A stretch of DNA of 64,000 nt from Deinandra increscens subsp. villosa (GCA_039602395.1 JBCNJP010000010.1:37953874-38017873); one strand, 5' to 3'; shown: positions 24,813-36,748, numbered from the stretch's first letter. Program-made: numbers and translations. Notes: generated from the sequence alone by a model not told the origin.

Positions 24813-25497
24813 CCGCCGTAGCGGCGGCGTCAATGCATTCTTCAGGTACGGTTGTGTTGAGTTTCTCTCTTTTTTTTCATACTCATTTCCAACCCGATGA
24901 CCTCCATTTCTCTCGGCTTTGTTCAGATCCGATGTGGTGGTAATGTTATTTGCGGGTTTCTGTGGTAATGATGATTTTCCGGCGGCGGCCTTGGACCTCC
25001 GGCCGCCGGAACTATTGGTATGGTTTGTTTGGTTATTAGGAGTGTTTGGATTCAAGTTTTAGTCAAAATGGGTTAGCTCGGACCGAGTCTACTCAGTCAA
25101 CTCGCTGGTCAACGTTAGATCGGGTCAACGGGGTCAAACTTAGAAATGGATCTTGGATTATTGTTCGTGATGAAAAATTGTTCGGATTGGACTACTCATT
25201 CACCTAAATCGGACTACGTGTCGGTTTTATGGCTAACCCTGTCCGGGTCCGAGTAATTGACCGGAAGGTATACCGTATTTTCTAACTAATTAGTGTTTTA
25301 ATGATTCATTCACCGCTCGCCGGATTCTCCTAGCACCTTGAGGGCTTCTACTCGAAAATGGAATGGAGAAGGGAGGCTAGAAAAGAACGTAAATGTGGAG
25401 GCATTTTAGGGTTTCTATTAACACAAGTATCATCATTAATTTACTTATTTATTTTATTTATTTATGTAATTATTTGTAAAATATTAGAGTTCGGGTG

Positions 25498-25584
25498 AAA
25501 CTAAAAGACAAGAGTTATACCGCGACGACTGAACGCATGAAACTAAAACACAAGAGTTATACCGCGACGACTGAACGCATGGAT
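25498..25584. repeat. 42-bp tandem duplication in the LTR
   Basis: 'agagttataccgcgacgact' occurs at 25511 and again at 25553, so one unit of the conserved LTR block is doubled. The other LTR copies have it once. Confidence 0.85.
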
Positions 25585-25745
25585 TTTAAACAACTCGATT
25601 GCGCTCCACCTTATCCGAGCATTTACACGAATATTTACAGGTTAAATTGAATATGACGCTTAAATACTTTAAAGATTGCTTATCAAGGGTTTTATAAAAT
25701 TTTGGTTATGACGGATATATATATGAAAATGATCGGGATTATTGA

Positions 25746-25749
<4 letters not shown>

Positions 25750-25790
<41 letters not shown>

Positions 25791-25954
25791 AGAGGATCAT
25801 TTGAGAACCAATTTGATTGAGAACTAAAAGAACTAATTTAGCCACAAGTTTATTTACATGTATCCCCCCCATGAATTGTAGTGGTCCCCCCTGAAATTTG
25901 TGTTGAGATTAGTTCTCAAAAGTTCTCAAAATAAAAAGTTCTCATTTGAACCTA

Positions 25955-26000
<46 letters not shown>
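25750..26000. mobile_element. (TA)n-flanked MITE, copy 2
   Basis: Same element as at 24625-24812 but with (TA)n on both sides. The left end is 'tatagggagaggatcatttg' and the right end, read on the minus strand, is 'tatagggttaggttcaaatg'. The copies differ by small indels. Elements of this style insert into TA microsatellites. Confidence 0.75.
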
Positions 26001-26006
<6 letters not shown>

Positions 26007-26155
26007 TATTTTTAAAGTAAAAATTTTAAAAGACTTCAACTTATGATGTATGAAATGATTTTTTGAATATATAATTGTTTAATAATTGTTAATTACGTTT
26101 TTTAAAAACGGTTCGGGTTAAAATGGATATGGGTTGACCGAGTTGTCACATTAAA

Positions 26156-26821
26156 CGACGACGACTTTATAACGCTATCATTACAACCAGTGCCTAAACA
26201 ATAGCCTCTTCCTCTACCCCTCTCACACTCGCCGGAAAACTAGAGATGATCCTCCATCTTACCGTACAAAAGTAAGTACTCCATCTTTCTACTCCATTTT
26301 TATGTCTTACTGTATATGCACGCCTACATTTTCTGTTTAGACCACCGGTTTTTTTTTAATGCATTACTTAAATCTCCCCTGTTTTACGGGTGAGTATCGC
26401 CCGATCTTGATAAGTTAACCTGTAAAAAGACGAAATTTCCATGCTTTACAGTGTCCCATGTCTTGAATAGATGCAATTTAATAGTTAAATATGTTGCATG
26501 TTCAGAAAAAGGGGCGCATTAGATGGTTTAATTTCTCACCTTTTTGGGAATTCCAGTGAATATTAAATCACGGTCATAAGGGATTTCCCCGCTTTACTCA
26601 CAATCACTAATTTCATCTTCTTTGCAATTTTTTTATAAAATGTATGTGCTACGGTGATCCAGTGTCCATTATCTTGCCGGACAAAGGTAACAACTTTCTT
26701 CTCTTTACTTCCTTTTCCTGTACTAAATGCTTACACTTTCGATTAACATCTAAATCCGCATCATGCAGACAATCTTCTGTCTACACAACAGCATGAGAAC
26801 CAACACAGTCGCCTAAACACA
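26156..26821 (+). promoter_or_regulatory. Leader exons of small-gene copy 3
   Basis: Leader exon 1 ends 'taccgtacaaaa' before a GTAAGT donor at about 26272. A second leader segment ends 'gccggacaaag' before GTAACA (about 26692). The acceptor is at 26767-26768 (CATGCAG) and the ATG at 26822. The same two-leader plan is visible in copy 2. Confidence 0.5.
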
Positions 26822-27116
26822 ATGGAAGACTATGTCACGAAATTTCTAGAAGCCAGCAATAACACCATTATCGCTGAGCTCACTACTGTGATCAAAATCG
26901 TAAACCAGTTGCTGGCAGAGAACAGGCAACTGTTAGACGTTGTCCTTGACCTTGATCCTTCATCGTTCCGATATTCGGCTTCCTGCCATACTCCATGAGG
27001 AAATTGAAGCGAAGAAAGCAAGACTGCAAAGGCTACAAGCAATGAAAAGGGAAGCCGAGGCATCAGAACGTGAGCTGGACCGCCGAGTTCAGTGGATGTT
27101 CCCACCACCAATGTAA
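26822..27116 (+). pseudogene. 97-codon small coiled-coil protein family, copy 3 (1-nt insertion)
   Basis: ATG 26822 begins MEDYVTKFLEAS, nearly the same start as copy 2, and continues through LLAENRQLLD and DPSSFRYSAS. One extra base near 26985 then shifts the frame. Beyond it the frame recovers the family tail (ILHEEIEAKKARLQ, ending MFPPPM, TAA 27114). Total length is 295 nt, i.e. 97 codons plus stop plus one base. As it stands it gives a truncated ~58-residue product. Confidence 0.72.
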
Positions 27117-27641
27117 GTGTCGGCTGGTATCGTTTTTTGGGTAGCATGATGTTTATAAAAAAATTGTTCAACTCCTGAAGTGGAGTGGTTATCAAAATGG
27201 TAATAGACTTCTGTTCAACTTTAATGGTTTTTAATGAATTTGCTGTGCTTTGGTATTGTTTATTGTGCCTGATTTTCGTTCATTACATGAATAAGTTACT
27301 CTTACTGTTAATGAATAATGCATCTCTATGATGATGAATACATGGATGCATGGTCTGACAGTAAATGGATGGTGCTTTGGAAGTGTATTATTTTAGTATA
27401 TAATTGTTGTTTACTTTGTAGAGATAGGATTTTAGTTGTACATTAACACAACAATATTTTGGTATGTGAACCTTAATTACAGTGATTTGTACTTATTATA
27501 TTATAAATGGATTGCTTGCTCCATTTAAAAAACGGCCTCAACATGTTAGTATTGTGTGTAATGTTTGTAATGTTTATTTTTCATAAACAATGCAAAACGA
27601 TTATTCTGATAGTATTTATTATGTTCTATATAAACTAATAT
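27117..27641. other. Region after small-gene copy 3, up to a gap
   Basis: AT-rich, probably 3' untranslated region and flank. Nothing recognised before the run of N. Confidence 0.5.
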
Positions 27642-28141
27642 NNNNNNNNNNNNNNNNNNNNNNNNNNNNNNNNNNNNNNNNNNNNNNNNNNNNNNNNNNN
27701 NNNNNNNNNNNNNNNNNNNNNNNNNNNNNNNNNNNNNNNNNNNNNNNNNNNNNNNNNNNNNNNNNNNNNNNNNNNNNNNNNNNNNNNNNNNNNNNNNNNN
27801 NNNNNNNNNNNNNNNNNNNNNNNNNNNNNNNNNNNNNNNNNNNNNNNNNNNNNNNNNNNNNNNNNNNNNNNNNNNNNNNNNNNNNNNNNNNNNNNNNNNN
27901 NNNNNNNNNNNNNNNNNNNNNNNNNNNNNNNNNNNNNNNNNNNNNNNNNNNNNNNNNNNNNNNNNNNNNNNNNNNNNNNNNNNNNNNNNNNNNNNNNNNN
28001 NNNNNNNNNNNNNNNNNNNNNNNNNNNNNNNNNNNNNNNNNNNNNNNNNNNNNNNNNNNNNNNNNNNNNNNNNNNNNNNNNNNNNNNNNNNNNNNNNNNN
28101 NNNNNNNNNNNNNNNNNNNNNNNNNNNNNNNNNNNNNNNNN
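27642..28141. other. Assembly gap (500 N)
   Basis: Exactly 500 N, a conventional gap of unknown size. Any frame crossing it is meaningless. Confidence 0.99.
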
Positions 28142-30517
28142 ATATTAGTTCCATGTATGTCACTAAACGTCATATGTTCATGTTAATCGTCATTAGCATA
28201 TATTTATCCGTAAATATGATGGTTAACTATTAAAATCACAAGTAACCATTTCAACAATTTATAATCTATCAAAGCATGATAATATCAAGTAATAACTATA
28301 CATAACACATAATAATCATAACGTCACTACATGATCAAATTAAACCATTTAATTTGTAACTTAATCTATAGGTTTTTGTTCTAAACAAAAACACTAACAT
28401 ATTTGTGATAGAATAATAGTTTGGTGGTTAAGATCGTTTTAAAAAGCTTGGGTTTTAACGGTTCGATTGTCAAGACTCGGGGGATCGTTTGGGACGTTAA
28501 TAACGTGTTAAAAACATAAACGATAACGGTTAAAAGACTCACAAAAGAGAGGAGTTAAACCGATAGAGAAGGGAGAAAGGTGACGGGTTGCTCGGTGGTT
28601 CTCGGCGGTTCACGGTGGCGGCTCAGAGCAGCCCTCCCGCAACAGCATGATGGCGGCTGAGGGTGGCGAGAACAGCAACAGCAGGAGTCTTGATGTTGGT
28701 GGTGGCGGGCTGTGATGGTTGTCACCGAGAAAGGAGGGGGGGGGGAAGAAAGGTGGCGGTTGATAGTGGTGCTGGTTCGGTTTCGTGGTGCTCGGGGTTG
28801 TGCTCGGTGGTGGTTTACAGCAGTGATTCACAACAGCAAACTGGCGGAGCAGCAACAACAGTTTCCGGCGGTCGCAGTGCTGCTCCGATGGCAGTAGTGG
28901 CCGAAGGTGGTTGTGGCAGCAGCCGGCGGTCGCAGTGGCGACAGGAAATAGTAGCAGCACAACAGAGGTGGCGGATTGGTGGTGGTCTTGGGTGGTTCAC
29001 GACTGCAGCATCAGAGTTCACGACAGTAGCAGTCTCCGGCAGAGAGGGCAGCAGTCCAGTAGCGGAGCACAGTAGCAACAGGAGCTGTGATGGTGGGTTG
29101 GCTGCCGTGGACAAGGAAGGAAGAAGAAAAGGTGGCGGGGGGCTTCTCTGGCCGGAATTCCGCAAGGAGGAGTGGCGGATGGTGGGAGTTGGTTCTCCTG
29201 CAGAAAAAGAGAGACCAAGGCGGGTGTTTGGTGGGTTGCTTCCGGCAGAAAAATAGAGAAGGGGGGGGGGGGGTTACGGCTGTGGTGGTGATGGCTGTAG
29301 GGTTGCCGAGAGGGAGAAGGAAGAAGAAGGTAGGTGACGATGGAGGTTCTAAGGTGGTGGTGGTTGTTTTTGGCAGAGAAAGAGAAAGATAAAAGGGGGT
29401 GGTAGGTATGGCTTGTGGTAGGAGGGTAGAGTGAAGGATGTGGCAAAACAATCTTCACAAGTTAATTGGTGGAAATCTCCTCCTTAACATTTATAAAAAT
29501 TTAATATCTAGGTGATTATATTTTATAAACTTGTCATGCTTTTATAAAAATAAAGTTTAAGTGTTGTGAAGTTTTATAAAATATATAAAGGATAGCAAAG
29601 GTGAAAATCATAACTTTTATAAATAATAAAAGTGTAAAAGTTATATAAGTCGGTGACAAATTTTTATAAAAATAAAAGGTAGTAACAAGTTTTTATAAAA
29701 ATTGCAAAGTTGATGGGCCAATAAATTCAAAATTTATTCATTGGGCTTGGGATTTATATGGAGTCCAAATATTAAAAGAAAGATTGTATTTGGGCCGGTT
29801 CGTTAGATTTGGGCCGTACGGGTCCAAACGCAGCACCGGTTCGTGGTCCGAGCCCGTTGTGTATCCGTTTGGTTTGCGGATCGCCACGATTATTTGGTTT
29901 ATCAAGATGATGCAATGGGTTAAGGGTTCGAGCTCGGTTTCATTGTTTTTTGCTCATTGGGCCTATTAGGCCTAGTTGGGCCCAATCGGGTGATCGGTTG
30001 AGGTATGGCTTAAATCTTGACAACGATTTCTGTTTGTGATGCTATTATTTCGTAAAATAATTGTTTGAGTCGGTTACATCAGTTTTTCAGAAATCAGTTT
30101 CAGTTTTCAGTTTTTCACAAGTTTTACAGTTAACGTTTTCAGTTTCGTCAGTTGTGACAGTTTTAAGCTCGACCGTCCAGATTGTTTAAAACCGAATAGT
30201 TTTAAACATACGATCGCTATCAGTTTGCCGTGTCGGTTATACAAGCGTACGACACCGGTTTCGGATAAAATATAAAAATACATTTTACATTTAATTTTCC
30301 TGTTTATTGAAATTCCATGATTAATCCATGGAATCTCTATGAAATTTACGGGTATACGCTTCTAGTACAAACGCGGGATTAGGTTTACGTCATTAGTTAA
30401 CAGTTAGGCACAATAATTAACAGTTAAACAGAAATCAGATCGGTTAATGCACATTAATACTTAATTAAAAAGTCAAAGTAAAGAGGTTTGACCTAGGTTT
30501 TCGGACGAGGTGTCACA
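28142..30517 (-). mobile_element. LTR fragment, unit 1 (left end lost in gap)
   Basis: On the minus strand it begins TGTGACACCTCGTCC at 30517, directly inside an Athila-like gag frame that resumes at 30518 (EALTSQ). It is another minus-oriented LTR insertion whose far end and target duplication are lost at the gap. It contains a G-rich block (28570-29450) giving long but low-complexity frames on both strands, and a run of 'gggcc' words near 29790-29980. Confidence 0.7.
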
Positions 30518-31627
30518 GAAGCTCTCACAAGCCAGGTGAATCGTCTAACCACTAAATCCAATGGCTGGGATGCCTGTGGTGGTGCTCACACCTTGGATAA
30601 GTGTCCGGTTTTCGCAGCTACGTTAACTGAGAAAGTTAAATCCACTCATAATTTCTATGGTCGTTCATCCGATCAATCTAATCGTCAACCGTTCAACTCA
30701 GATAACATAAACTAATCTAGTAGCTCCCGGCGAAACTCAAATTCCAATTATAATAACTTCAATCAACCTTATCGTCCACCTCACTTTAGTCAATGTGAGC
30801 CATCTAAATTGGACAAATTGGAAAAGTTAGTCCAAGGTCTAGTGAATGATGACAGTAAACACGATACTGAAATAAAAAATCAGCAGGCTAGTATCCAAAA
30901 TATGGAGAGATACTTAGGGCAAATAGCCAATCTTTTGTATGAAAGGAATAAGGGTGAGTTGCTTGGCGACACTGAAGTAAACCCTAATGCCAGTGTCAAC
31001 ATGATCTCCATCATTGATTTAGAAAAAGATTCACTTGATAAGAAGCGTACCCAACTGAGAGACCACACTCGTACACTTCAGAAGAAGCAGTTGGAGGAAT
31101 ACTATGAGGATAACAAGGAGGATATAGAAGAAGAGCAGAAATATCAATAATTCATCGACCTCATTCTTGAACGCGACGCTAATGGAGAAGATATCTCACC
31201 TTCTTACGAGAGCTATCTTTTAATTAATTCCTTTTTCAAGTTTCTTTCTTCTAATCACAAAAATTCATCGCCGGCCTCTTTGCCCAAAACTGCTTTAGAA
31301 CTACTGGAAAAGCGAAAGGATCCGGGCAGTTTCATTATTCCCTGCAGATTTGGATCTTCATCCACCATTGATGCATTGGCAGACTTAGGCTCTAGCATAA
31401 GCATTATGCATTATTCCACATATAAAAAGCTCGAGCTAGGTCTATTGCAGCCAATAAGTCTCAATATTCAACTGCCAGACCAATCATATATCAATCCCAA
31501 GGGGATTGTCAAAGATGTAATAGTTGATGTTGAGAATCTAAAATTTCATGCAGAATTCATAGTGCTCGACGTTCCTATTAATAAATTTCATCCTATCATT
31601 TTAGGACGTCCATTTCTGGCTACCGCC
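28142..31627. repeat. Tandem duplication, unit 1
   Basis: Repeated head to tail as 31628-35111. The units differ by one base change (28968 region, cacaac/cacagc), one A in 'gagaaagga' and one T in 'ccttttt'. Its left edge coincides with the N gap. Confidence 0.95.
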
Positions 31628-31672
31628 ATATTAGTTCCATGTATGTCACTAAACGTCATATGTTCATGTTAA
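30518..31672 (+). pseudogene. Athila-like gag/protease fragment, unit 1
   Basis: A Ty3-type polyprotein remnant in one plus frame. It shows a zinc-knuckle-like C-GG-x-H-x4-C-P (30580-30615), the gag segment NQQASIQNMERYLGQIANLL, and the aspartic protease region with ALADLGSSISIM (D-L-G catalytic loop) and IILGRPFLAT. TAA codons at 30713 and 31148 break it. At 31627 the protease runs into the start of unit 2, so the last 14 residues are foreign. There is no reverse transcriptase or integrase. Confidence 0.85.
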
Positions 31673-34002
31673 TCGTCATTAGCATATATTTATCCGTAAA
31701 TATGATGGTTAACTATTAAAATCACAAGTAACCATTTCAACAATTTATAATCTATCAAAGCATGATAATATCAAGTAATAACTATACATAACACATAATA
31801 ATCATAACGTCACTACATGATCAAATTAAACCATTTAATTTGTAACTTAATCTATAGGTTTTTGTTCTAAACAAAAACACTAACATATTTGTGATAGAAT
31901 AATAGTTTGGTGGTTAAGATCGTTTTAAAAAGCTTGGGTTTTAACGGTTCGATTGTCAAGACTCGGGGGATCGTTTGGGACGTTAATAACGTGTTAAAAA
32001 CATAAACGATAACGGTTAAAAGACTCACAAAAGAGAGGAGTTAAACCGATAGAGAAGGGAGAAAGGTGACGGGTTGCTCGGTGGTTCTCGGCGGTTCACG
32101 GTGGCGGCTCAGAGCAGCCCTCCCGCAACAGCATGATGGCGGCTGAGGGTGGCGAGAACAGCAACAGCAGGAGTCTTGATGTTGGTGGTGGCGGGCTGTG
32201 ATGGTTGTCACCGAGAAGGAGGGGGGGGGGAAGAAAGGTGGCGGTTGATAGTGGTGCTGGTTCGGTTTCGTGGTGCTCGGGGTTGTGCTCGGTGGTGGTT
32301 TACAGCAGTGATTCACAACAGCAAACTGGCGGAGCAGCAACAACAGTTTCCGGCGGTCGCAGTGCTGCTCCGATGGCAGTAGTGGCCGAAGGTGGTTGTG
32401 GCAGCAGCCGGCGGTCGCAGTGGCGACAGGAAATAGTAGCAGCACAGCAGAGGTGGCGGATTGGTGGTGGTCTTGGGTGGTTCACGACTGCAGCATCAGA
32501 GTTCACGACAGTAGCAGTCTCCGGCAGAGAGGGCAGCAGTCCAGTAGCGGAGCACAGTAGCAACAGGAGCTGTGATGGTGGGTTGGCTGCCGTGGACAAG
32601 GAAGGAAGAAGAAAAGGTGGCGGGGGGCTTCTCTGGCCGGAATTCCGCAAGGAGGAGTGGCGGATGGTGGGAGTTGGTTCTCCTGCAGAAAAAGAGAGAC
32701 CAAGGCGGGTGTTTGGTGGGTTGCTTCCGGCAGAAAAATAGAGAAGGGGGGGGGGGGGTTACGGCTGTGGTGGTGATGGCTGTAGGGTTGCCGAGAGGGA
32801 GAAGGAAGAAGAAGGTAGGTGACGATGGAGGTTCTAAGGTGGTGGTGGTTGTTTTTGGCAGAGAAAGAGAAAGATAAAAGGGGGTGGTAGGTATGGCTTG
32901 TGGTAGGAGGGTAGAGTGAAGGATGTGGCAAAACAATCTTCACAAGTTAATTGGTGGAAATCTCCTCCTTAACATTTATAAAAATTTAATATCTAGGTGA
33001 TTATATTTTATAAACTTGTCATGCTTTTATAAAAATAAAGTTTAAGTGTTGTGAAGTTTTATAAAATATATAAAGGATAGCAAAGGTGAAAATCATAACT
33101 TTTATAAATAATAAAAGTGTAAAAGTTATATAAGTCGGTGACAAATTTTTATAAAAATAAAAGGTAGTAACAAGTTTTTATAAAAATTGCAAAGTTGATG
33201 GGCCAATAAATTCAAAATTTATTCATTGGGCTTGGGATTTATATGGAGTCCAAATATTAAAAGAAAGATTGTATTTGGGCCGGTTCGTTAGATTTGGGCC
33301 GTACGGGTCCAAACGCAGCACCGGTTCGTGGTCCGAGCCCGTTGTGTATCCGTTTGGTTTGCGGATCGCCACGATTATTTGGTTTATCAAGATGATGCAA
33401 TGGGTTAAGGGTTCGAGCTCGGTTTCATTGTTTTTTGCTCATTGGGCCTATTAGGCCTAGTTGGGCCCAATCGGGTGATCGGTTGAGGTATGGCTTAAAT
33501 CTTGACAACGATTTCTGTTTGTGATGCTATTATTTCGTAAAATAATTGTTTGAGTCGGTTACATCAGTTTTTCAGAAATCAGTTTCAGTTTTCAGTTTTT
33601 CACAAGTTTTACAGTTAACGTTTTCAGTTTCGTCAGTTGTGACAGTTTTAAGCTCGACCGTCCAGATTGTTTAAAACCGAATAGTTTTAAACATACGATC
33701 GCTATCAGTTTGCCGTGTCGGTTATACAAGCGTACGACACCGGTTTCGGATAAAATATAAAAATACATTTTACATTTAATTTTCCTGTTTATTGAAATTC
33801 CATGATTAATCCATGGAATCTCTATGAAATTTACGGGTATACGCTTCTAGTACAAACGCGGGATTAGGTTTACGTCATTAGTTAACAGTTAGGCACAATA
33901 ATTAACAGTTAAACAGAAATCAGATCGGTTAATGCACATTAATACTTAATTAAAAAGTCAAAGTAAAGAGGTTTGACCTAGGTTTTCGGACGAGGTGTCA
34001 CA
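31628..34002 (-). mobile_element. LTR fragment, unit 2
   Basis: Same as 28142-30517, with its right terminus at 34002. The left part is truncated at the duplication junction. Confidence 0.75.
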
Positions 34003-35111
34003 GAAGCTCTCACAAGCCAGGTGAATCGTCTAACCACTAAATCCAATGGCTGGGATGCCTGTGGTGGTGCTCACACCTTGGATAAGTGTCCGGTTTTCGC
34101 AGCTACGTTAACTGAGAAAGTTAAATCCACTCATAATTTCTATGGTCGTTCATCCGATCAATCTAATCGTCAACCGTTCAACTCAGATAACATAAACTAA
34201 TCTAGTAGCTCCCGGCGAAACTCAAATTCCAATTATAATAACTTCAATCAACCTTATCGTCCACCTCACTTTAGTCAATGTGAGCCATCTAAATTGGACA
34301 AATTGGAAAAGTTAGTCCAAGGTCTAGTGAATGATGACAGTAAACACGATACTGAAATAAAAAATCAGCAGGCTAGTATCCAAAATATGGAGAGATACTT
34401 AGGGCAAATAGCCAATCTTTTGTATGAAAGGAATAAGGGTGAGTTGCTTGGCGACACTGAAGTAAACCCTAATGCCAGTGTCAACATGATCTCCATCATT
34501 GATTTAGAAAAAGATTCACTTGATAAGAAGCGTACCCAACTGAGAGACCACACTCGTACACTTCAGAAGAAGCAGTTGGAGGAATACTATGAGGATAACA
34601 AGGAGGATATAGAAGAAGAGCAGAAATATCAATAATTCATCGACCTCATTCTTGAACGCGACGCTAATGGAGAAGATATCTCACCTTCTTACGAGAGCTA
34701 TCTTTTAATTAATTCCTTTTCAAGTTTCTTTCTTCTAATCACAAAAATTCATCGCCGGCCTCTTTGCCCAAAACTGCTTTAGAACTACTGGAAAAGCGAA
34801 AGGATCCGGGCAGTTTCATTATTCCCTGCAGATTTGGATCTTCATCCACCATTGATGCATTGGCAGACTTAGGCTCTAGCATAAGCATTATGCATTATTC
34901 CACATATAAAAAGCTCGAGCTAGGTCTATTGCAGCCAATAAGTCTCAATATTCAACTGCCAGACCAATCATATATCAATCCCAAGGGGATTGTCAAAGAT
35001 GTAATAGTTGATGTTGAGAATCTAAAATTTCATGCAGAATTCATAGTGCTCGACGTTCCTATTAATAAATTTCATCCTATCATTTTAGGACGTCCATTTC
35101 TGGCTACCGCC
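31628..35111. repeat. Tandem duplication, unit 2
   Basis: Second unit of the 3.49 kb duplication. The junction at 31627/31628 joins the protease frame (LATA) directly to mid-LTR sequence. Beyond 35111 the protease frame continues normally, so unit 2 carries the original right-hand context. Confidence 0.95.
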
Positions 35112-35441
35112 AAAGCACTAATTGATCTAGAAGCTGAGCATATCACCCTAAGAAGTGGTGAAAATGAAGTCTCATTTGCGCCAACACAGATCAATCTCAA
35201 GGCGCTGATTTTCAAGCATAAAGAGGAGACTGTATGCTTTATGCAGTCCACTAACTCGAATGAGTCAGGTCCTTCTTTAGCTATATCTGAAATCCCTCAA
35301 GGGGTGTTATCTGAACCAACAACGCTAGTTCCTGGCTTGTTGACTCTTGAACATGTCAACCCAGTCTTTGATTTCAAAAACCCAAAGATTGAGCCACCTT
35401 ACGATAATGTGCGTTCACGCCTCCACTCTCCAAAAATATGA
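34003..35441 (+). pseudogene. Athila-like gag/protease fragment, unit 2
   Basis: Same gag and protease landmarks as unit 1, extended to a stop at 35439. One T fewer near 34720 puts the gag part (34294-34635) and the protease part (34764-35441) in different frames. After LGRPFLATAKALIDL, as in the family, it continues ~110 residues to RSRLHSPKI and stops. Reverse transcriptase, RNase H and integrase are missing, so pol has been deleted. Confidence 0.85.
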
Positions 35442-36316
35442 GTGAAGGTGGGTCAGGCTGAAGACCCTATAAAAACTTAGCGCTTCTTAGGAGGCAACCC
35501 AATTTCATTATTTCTTTTCATTTCATTTTTCGTTTTGTTTTTCGTAAGTTGAAATTTGTTAAGTTCTTGTAAGAATACAATCAATTCAGTTGACTTGCTC
35601 AATTCAATTCGTTCTTTGTTCATATTTCGTTTCCTCGATTAATCAATTTTGCTTAAAGTTGCATGAAAAGAAGTTTTGTGAAAATTCTGTTTCGAGCTTC
35701 ATAATGGCCCGTAACGATAGGTTGACCTAACGGCTCGTATCCCCGATATGGCTCGTTTTGACTTGTTTTTGAAACTTATAAATGGAATTCTCCAGACGAC
35801 TTTTCAAAACCCTAAATCGCATTGGACGGTTCCTGGGGCATTCTTGATCGATCTAAGTAACAAATTTCACTATTCTTCATTGTTTTATCTTGTTTTCCAA
35901 GAAAGAACAATTCAAATATCAATTCTTTTCAAGTTTCTACTTTATCTTGAGATCACAATGGTTTCTTTACCACTATTGTGTTCCCCACTCCATTAAACCT
36001 TATGATCATCACTTAATTCTCAAATTTTCAAATATGATATTTGTAAAGGATTAAGTGTGGGGATGGCAACAAGTTCCCATCCCCAATTCGCACTTAATTG
36101 CTAGTTTTTGATCATGCATTGTCCTGATCAGAATATAAATTTTTGATTTTTTTTTAAAACTAGCCGAAACAATCCGTTACCCCGTAACGCGCCGTGACGA
36201 CATCCTTTACAGAATACTTGGTAACTTGGTCTAACGACTCGTTAGCCTGTAACGAGCCGTGACGCCAGTGAAGTTTTAATCTTTTGTGTTTTTATTGTCT
36301 CGTTGTTTTCTCGTAG
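35442..36316 (+). other. Non-coding Athila-like spacer
   Basis: Contains 'gcgcttcttaggaggcaacc' at about 35480, a phrase common after pol in Athila-like elements, and two blocks rich in 'ccgtaacg/gccgtgacg' (35708-35740, 36175-36265). No credible coding frame. Confidence 0.55.
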
Positions 36317-36748
36317 ATGAAAGGCAAACATCCTGTTGTTGAAGTCACCAACGTGAGGAATTACGATCACGAAGCGTGTCCTTTAAAAATAAGGAGAGGA
36401 AGGCCTAGGAAAATACAACCATTGGAACAAAATGACAAGATATTTCAGGTGTCTCCAGCTTTTGTGCATCTATGCAAGCATTTGGATAAAAAGGAGGACA
36501 CGGCTGACAACTACAGAAAACTGACAAACAACATGTTAGATGTCCACGATAGGCTTGATATTGTTGTCTACCATCTACAAGGCCTAGTCAATCGAGCCGA
36601 TGACTTGACAGCTCCAAAGCCCAGTGCTAATGCCACTCCAACTCCTCCTCCCTATGGTCAGGCTCTTGCTAAAGAATTGATAGAGACTCTTCGTCGGATA
36701 GATGTTGATGATGAAGAGAGTGAACCAGAAGAAGACCCACCATCATAG
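36317..36748 (+). CDS. Env-position ORF with AT-hook-like motif
   Basis: 143 residues, starting just after a TTTTCTCGTAG that looks like a 3' splice site. Residues ~24-34 contain RRGRPRK, an AT-hook-like DNA-binding motif. The middle is helical and charged, and the end is acidic (DDEESEPEEDPPS). It lies in the place of the extra ORF found downstream of pol in Athila-like elements. There is no signal peptide or transmembrane segment, so an envelope role is not supported. It may bind DNA, or be a remnant. Confidence 0.5.
   Translation: MKGKHPVVEVTNVRNYDHEACPLKIRRGRPRKIQPLEQNDKIFQVSPAFVHLCKHLDKKEDTADNYRKLTNNMLDVHDRLDIVVYHLQGLVNRADDLTAPKPSANATPTPPPYGQALAKELIETLRRIDVDDEESEPEEDPPS

Larger units (their letters stand above)
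23270..26150 (-). mobile_element. Solo LTR with TTAAA target-site duplication
   Basis: The plus strand runs from TGTCACACCCCGG to CCGAGTTGTCACA (2,881 bp). TTAAA lies at 23265-23269 and again at 26151-26155. It is the same family as the LTRs of the LARD-like element (shared blocks at both ends, including 'gatgtcggggcg' and 'ataccgcga'). There is no interior, so it is a solo LTR. It sits between the promoter and leader of small-gene copy 3. Confidence 0.92.

Noticed and set aside
25498..25584. Possible CRISPR-like direct repeats
   Set aside because: Only two adjacent units without spacers, in a plant LTR; a simple tandem duplication.
27590..28186. Frames spanning the N run, also 44697-45329
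   Set aside because: They are produced by translating N; no information.
28610..29458. Long overlapping frames on both strands, repeated at 32041-32943
   Set aside because: They come from a G-rich, low-complexity LTR block. Both strands are open in several frames, and the proteins are poly-Ser/Pro or Gly/Val-like.
36317..36748. Retroviral envelope protein
   Set aside because: No signal peptide, membrane anchor or cysteine pattern; only the position is env-like.
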